From the NCBI GenBank assembly GCA_031266295.1, contig JAISBH010000003.1:1-7596 (forward strand): a stretch of DNA of 7,596 bases, given 5' to 3'. The translations under genes were made by a program, and so were the position numbers. Below are positions 5,917 through 7,596 of this stretch, one piece after another. The notes below the pieces were generated by a model. The model did no database searches, was not told the origin of the DNA, and saw only the letters and a list, made by a program, of their open reading frames with translations. The stretch's first letter is position 1. Every line of letters begins with the position of its first letter. The stretch comes from Oscillospiraceae bacterium. Lineage in GTDB: Bacteria; Bacillota; Clostridia; Christensenellales; Aristaeellaceae.

Positions 5917-6990
5917 ATGAACGCTATACTAAACAATTTCTACTGGTCGGATGTTGACTGGAGCGCGGAGCAATCCCCCGTTGAAAAATATCAGCAACTC
6001 ATCCGTTGGGCGAGACATGCGCGGGGTAAAAATCCCACCGCTTTCGACCAAATCACCGAATGGATACTTGACGATAGTGAATGGACACAGGACAAGCTCG
6101 CTGGCAACGAGCAAGCGCTAATGCGCGGTCTTATCGGGCGCTTTCGGGAGCAAACGGCGCTGTTTCGCGAGTGGCTGAAGGAGCTTGAGCCTCACGGCGT
6201 GGTAAATGATGCTGTGTGGGACACTCTTGATACTTTTGAGAATGCACTTAACGGAAAAGTGAACAAACATTTGAGCGAGCCTGTCACTAAATTGTTCGCC
6301 GATTTTTCGGTTATGCTTGACCGCGATATTCGTAAGCAAATCGCGGGTAACAAAACAGGCGCGGAGGGCGTTGACACCGTTGAAATTTACGGATATGTCA
6401 ATCATCTGAAAGACTATGACGCAAGCGTTCAGTGGGCGCTGTTTATGCCGCAGGTGGTTATGGATCAGCAAAATGGCTTTAAGGTTGTAAGCTTTGAATA
6501 CAAAACCATGCCGGCAATGCGGTTTATCGGGCGTGAGGACGATTGGCAGCTTGATACACACAGAGCGCTTTTTCAAGTATTAGACGGGCTGGGCGAATAT
6601 AAGTCCGGCTTTGATTATGACATATTACTGATGCATCATTACGGGAAAGGTGTTGACGTCGGGGCGTGGCACGGATTTTGGGGGAGATTTTTTAAGGAAG
6701 ACACGCCTGTGCCGGACGGATTTGTTTCGTTTGATTTTATCCCTCATTTTGATGATACGCCCGGTTTGCCGTTTGGCTCGCAGTTCGCTTTTGCGATATT
6801 TGAGGGTGATAACGATGCCATCCATAAAGAGGAAGGCTACGATGTGTCCGCGATGTATGACGTCACCCGCAACACCATGCTTGGGCAAAACGCGATGATC
6901 CCGTATCCCGCCAAATACTGGTACGCCGAGGTCTTTCTGAACGGACACGAAAACCCCAGCACGGCGTATCTGTTCAGCGCGGATTTCTAA
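5917..6990 (+). CDS. GyrI-like effector-binding domain protein without HTH
   Basis: This is a 357-residue cytoplasmic protein. I choose ATG 5917, 9 bases after GGAGGG (5902-5907, inside the end of the upstream gene). GTG 5911, overlapping the upstream TAG, is too close to that site. Residues about 1-175 are mainly helical and unrecognised. From about 188 to the end it looks like a GyrI-like/AraC effector-binding domain: FEYKTMPAMRFIGRE at 193-207, HGFWGRFF at 252-259, an EGYDV turn and a KYWYAEVFL strand with the conserved glutamate near the end. Such domains bind small hydrophobic or cationic compounds and are usually fused to an AraC or MerR DNA-binding domain, which I do not see here. It may act as a stand-alone binder or drug/metabolite sensor working with its coupled neighbour. 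Ligand and partner are unknown. Confidence 0.88.
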   Translation: MNAILNNFYWSDVDWSAEQSPVEKYQQLIRWARHARGKNPTAFDQITEWILDDSEWTQDKLAGNEQALMRGLIGRFREQTALFREWLKELEPHGVVNDAVWDTLDTFENALNGKVNKHLSEPVTKLFADFSVMLDRDIRKQIAGNKTGAEGVDTVEIYGYVNHLKDYDASVQWALFMPQVVMDQQNGFKVVSFEYKTMPAMRFIGREDDWQLDTHRALFQVLDGLGEYKSGFDYDILLMHHYGKGVDVGAWHGFWGRFFKEDTPVPDGFVSFDFIPHFDDTPGLPFGSQFAFAIFEGDNDAIHKEEGYDVSAMYDVTRNTMLGQNAMIPYPAKYWYAEVFLNGHENPSTAYLFSADF

Positions 6991-7001
6991 GGAGAGAAAC
7001 G

Positions 7002-7043
7002 AAGCCCTGACGGTTGTGTCCATCCGTGGCCGCCAGGGCTTTT
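7002..7043 (+). terminator. Intrinsic terminator of the two-gene cassette
   Basis: AAGCCCTG (7002-7009) pairs perfectly with CAGGGCTT (7034-7041), and an inner ACGG/CCGT helix (7010-7013 with 7024-7027) extends it. The stem runs into TTTT at 7040-7043. It starts 11 bases after the stop codon of the GyrI-like gene. Confidence 0.85.
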
Positions 7044-7166
7044 ATGTATAATCTATGCTGCACGAACCGCTGCGGCGGGACGCTGTTCGATCTGCGGATC
7101 GAATGCGCTTTAAGTTTGTGGCGCCCCGCCACTGTGTTGTGGGATGACTATTACCTACAGCGTTTT
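7044..7166. other. Non-coding stretch with small hairpins
   Basis: No supported gene. A perfect 7-bp hairpin with a TGCG loop lies at 7086-7103 (TTCGATC/GATCGAA). GCGCCCCGCCACTG at 7121-7134 is a third, slightly different copy of the repeat arm found at 7167-7180 and 7583-7596. Confidence 0.5.
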
Positions 7167-7265
7167 CACTGGCGGGGCGCGGGAGTGAGGGCTTCGATTT
7201 TACCGATGATAACTGGCTCGATGCATTGGGGAACGCCCCCCTTCCCCCATATGCGCTAAGATGGA

Positions 7266-7305
7266 TATATATGGTAGCATAATTAGAATTATGATACCAT
7301 ATATA
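7266..7305. repeat. AT-rich near-perfect palindrome (19-bp arms)
   Basis: The arms 7266-7284 and 7287-7305 are complementary at 18 of 19 positions, with only AG between them. It is the longest continuous hairpin in the window and lies just inside the inner GC-rich arm. Confidence 0.8.
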
Positions 7306-7363
7306 GTGGAGTGGCGAGCGAGAAGCAGTTGTCTACAGAGTCCAGCTACGCCATAGTGTTTGA

Positions 7364-7476
7364 GATTGCACACGGATAAACACTTAGTGATCCGTTTTGT
7401 GTTGTTCGTCCGCATACCGGATGCATCACAGTACTTCCTATCAGGTGCAATCCCTTTGAAAGGAAGTGTCGTACTG
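7364..7476 (+). ncRNA. Candidate structured RNA core with possible pseudoknot
   Basis: Hairpin 1 pairs ACGGAT (7372-7377) with ATCCGT (7390-7395), with an inner CAC/GTG. Hairpin 2 pairs CAGTAC-TTCCT (7429-7439) with AGGAA (7461-7465) and GTACTG (7471-7476), giving 11 bp with one 5-base bulge and a 21-base loop. GATTGCAC (7364-7371) is perfectly complementary to GTGCAATC (7445-7452) inside that loop, so a pseudoknot is possible. Strand and transcription are not shown, and no known RNA family is recognised. Confidence 0.35.
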
Positions 7477-7487
7477 CAGCGTCATGC

Positions 7488-7527
7488 TATATATAGCGCT
7501 GATTAGTTAATGAAAGCACTATATATA
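7488..7527. repeat. AT-rich hairpin at the right side of the element
   Basis: The arms 7488-7500 and 7515-7527 pair at 12 of 13 positions around a 14-base loop. The left arm overlaps a perfect 12-base palindrome GCTATATATAGC (7486-7497), so two alternative folds exist. Confidence 0.6.
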
Positions 7528-7596
7528 TATATTAGTTCAAATTGGGGAAGGGGGGCGATCCTCGTTCCCCCGTTCCCACCCTGCGCCCCGCCAGTG

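Larger units (their letters stand above)
7167..7596. mobile_element. Nested inverted-repeat element, MITE-like or structured RNA, may run past the edge
   Basis: The outer arms CACTGGCGGGGCGC (7167-7180) and GCGCCCCGCCAGTG (7583-7596) are perfect 14-bp inverted copies. The inner arms, 7228-7247 and 7544-7570, are complementary over 20 bases apart from a 7-base gap, including a perfect 14-bp CGCCCCCCTTCCCC block at 7234-7247 with 7544-7557. They enclose about 300 bases of AT-richer sequence with no credible ORF (longest plausible start gives about 22 codons) but many hairpins. The architecture fits a non-autonomous transposable element or a large structured RNA closed by two long helices. No transposase or known RNA family was recognised. 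The window ends on the last base of the outer arm, so the true boundary is not visible. Confidence 0.5.

Noticed and set aside
6118..6576. Long minus-strand frame inside the GyrI-like gene
   Set aside because: It is an antisense shadow of a gene with good start signals and recognisable domain motifs.
7044..7259. Plus-strand frame of 71 codons with several cysteines (CCTNRCGG)
   Set aside because: Its ATG lies inside the terminator T run, there is no ribosome binding site, and it reads through both GC-rich repeat arms, so the composition is best explained by the repeats.
7306..7379. Short peptide frame (GTG 7311, about 22 codons)
   Set aside because: No ribosome binding site and too short to separate from chance in a structured region.
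7200..7415. Minus-strand frame of 71 codons across the AT-rich palindrome
   Set aside because: It overlaps strong hairpins, has no family resemblance and no convincing start signal.
7261..7543. CRISPR array or tandem repeat array
   Set aside because: There are no regularly spaced direct repeats; the repeated look comes from TATATA tracts and inverted arms.

Overview
The window looks like chromosomal DNA from a moderately GC-rich, Gram-positive, probably spore-forming Clostridia-type bacterium. The evidence is a SpoIID/LytB-family protein, a lipoprotein with a Pro/Thr-rich spacer of the kind common in uncultured Clostridia, and strong GGAGG-type ribosome binding sites. This is inferred from gene content; no rRNA or marker gene is present to prove it. 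No phage, CRISPR or complete insertion-sequence genes were seen.

Layout. 1-1401 (+) is the 3' part of a GH127/DUF1680 glycoside hydrolase (beta-L-arabinofuranosidase family), cut by the window edge and followed by a hairpin. 1460-1766 is an AT-richer stretch holding one doubtful small ORF. 1767-2506 (+) has a 63-residue SH3-like protein running into recX, with an odd start-site situation for recX. 2579-3352 (+) is a secreted lipoprotein. 3353-3633 is non-coding and holds a 15-bp perfect inverted repeat resembling transposon ends. 3634-4584 (-) is a SpoIID/LytB-domain protein with a C-terminal SH3-like domain and no signal peptide, convergent with the lipoprotein gene. 4585-4873 is non-coding and repeats two motifs from the other side of spoIID. 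4874-6990 (+) is a two-gene cassette: a protein of unrecognised family that may be papain-like (C39/BtrH-like), translationally coupled to a GyrI-like small-molecule-binding protein. A good intrinsic terminator closes it at 7002-7043.

The last 550 bases have no convincing gene but are the most unusual part. Nested GC-rich inverted repeats (7167-7180 with 7583-7596, and 7228-7247 with 7544-7570) enclose about 300 bases of AT-richer sequence full of hairpins, with a possible pseudoknot. This could be a non-autonomous mobile element or a large structured RNA. The window ends exactly on the last base of the outer repeat.

Functionally the genes do not form one pathway. The window combines plant-polysaccharide breakdown (GH127), recombination control (RecX), envelope proteins (lipoprotein, SpoIID-like) and a small-molecule-sensing pair of unknown role.
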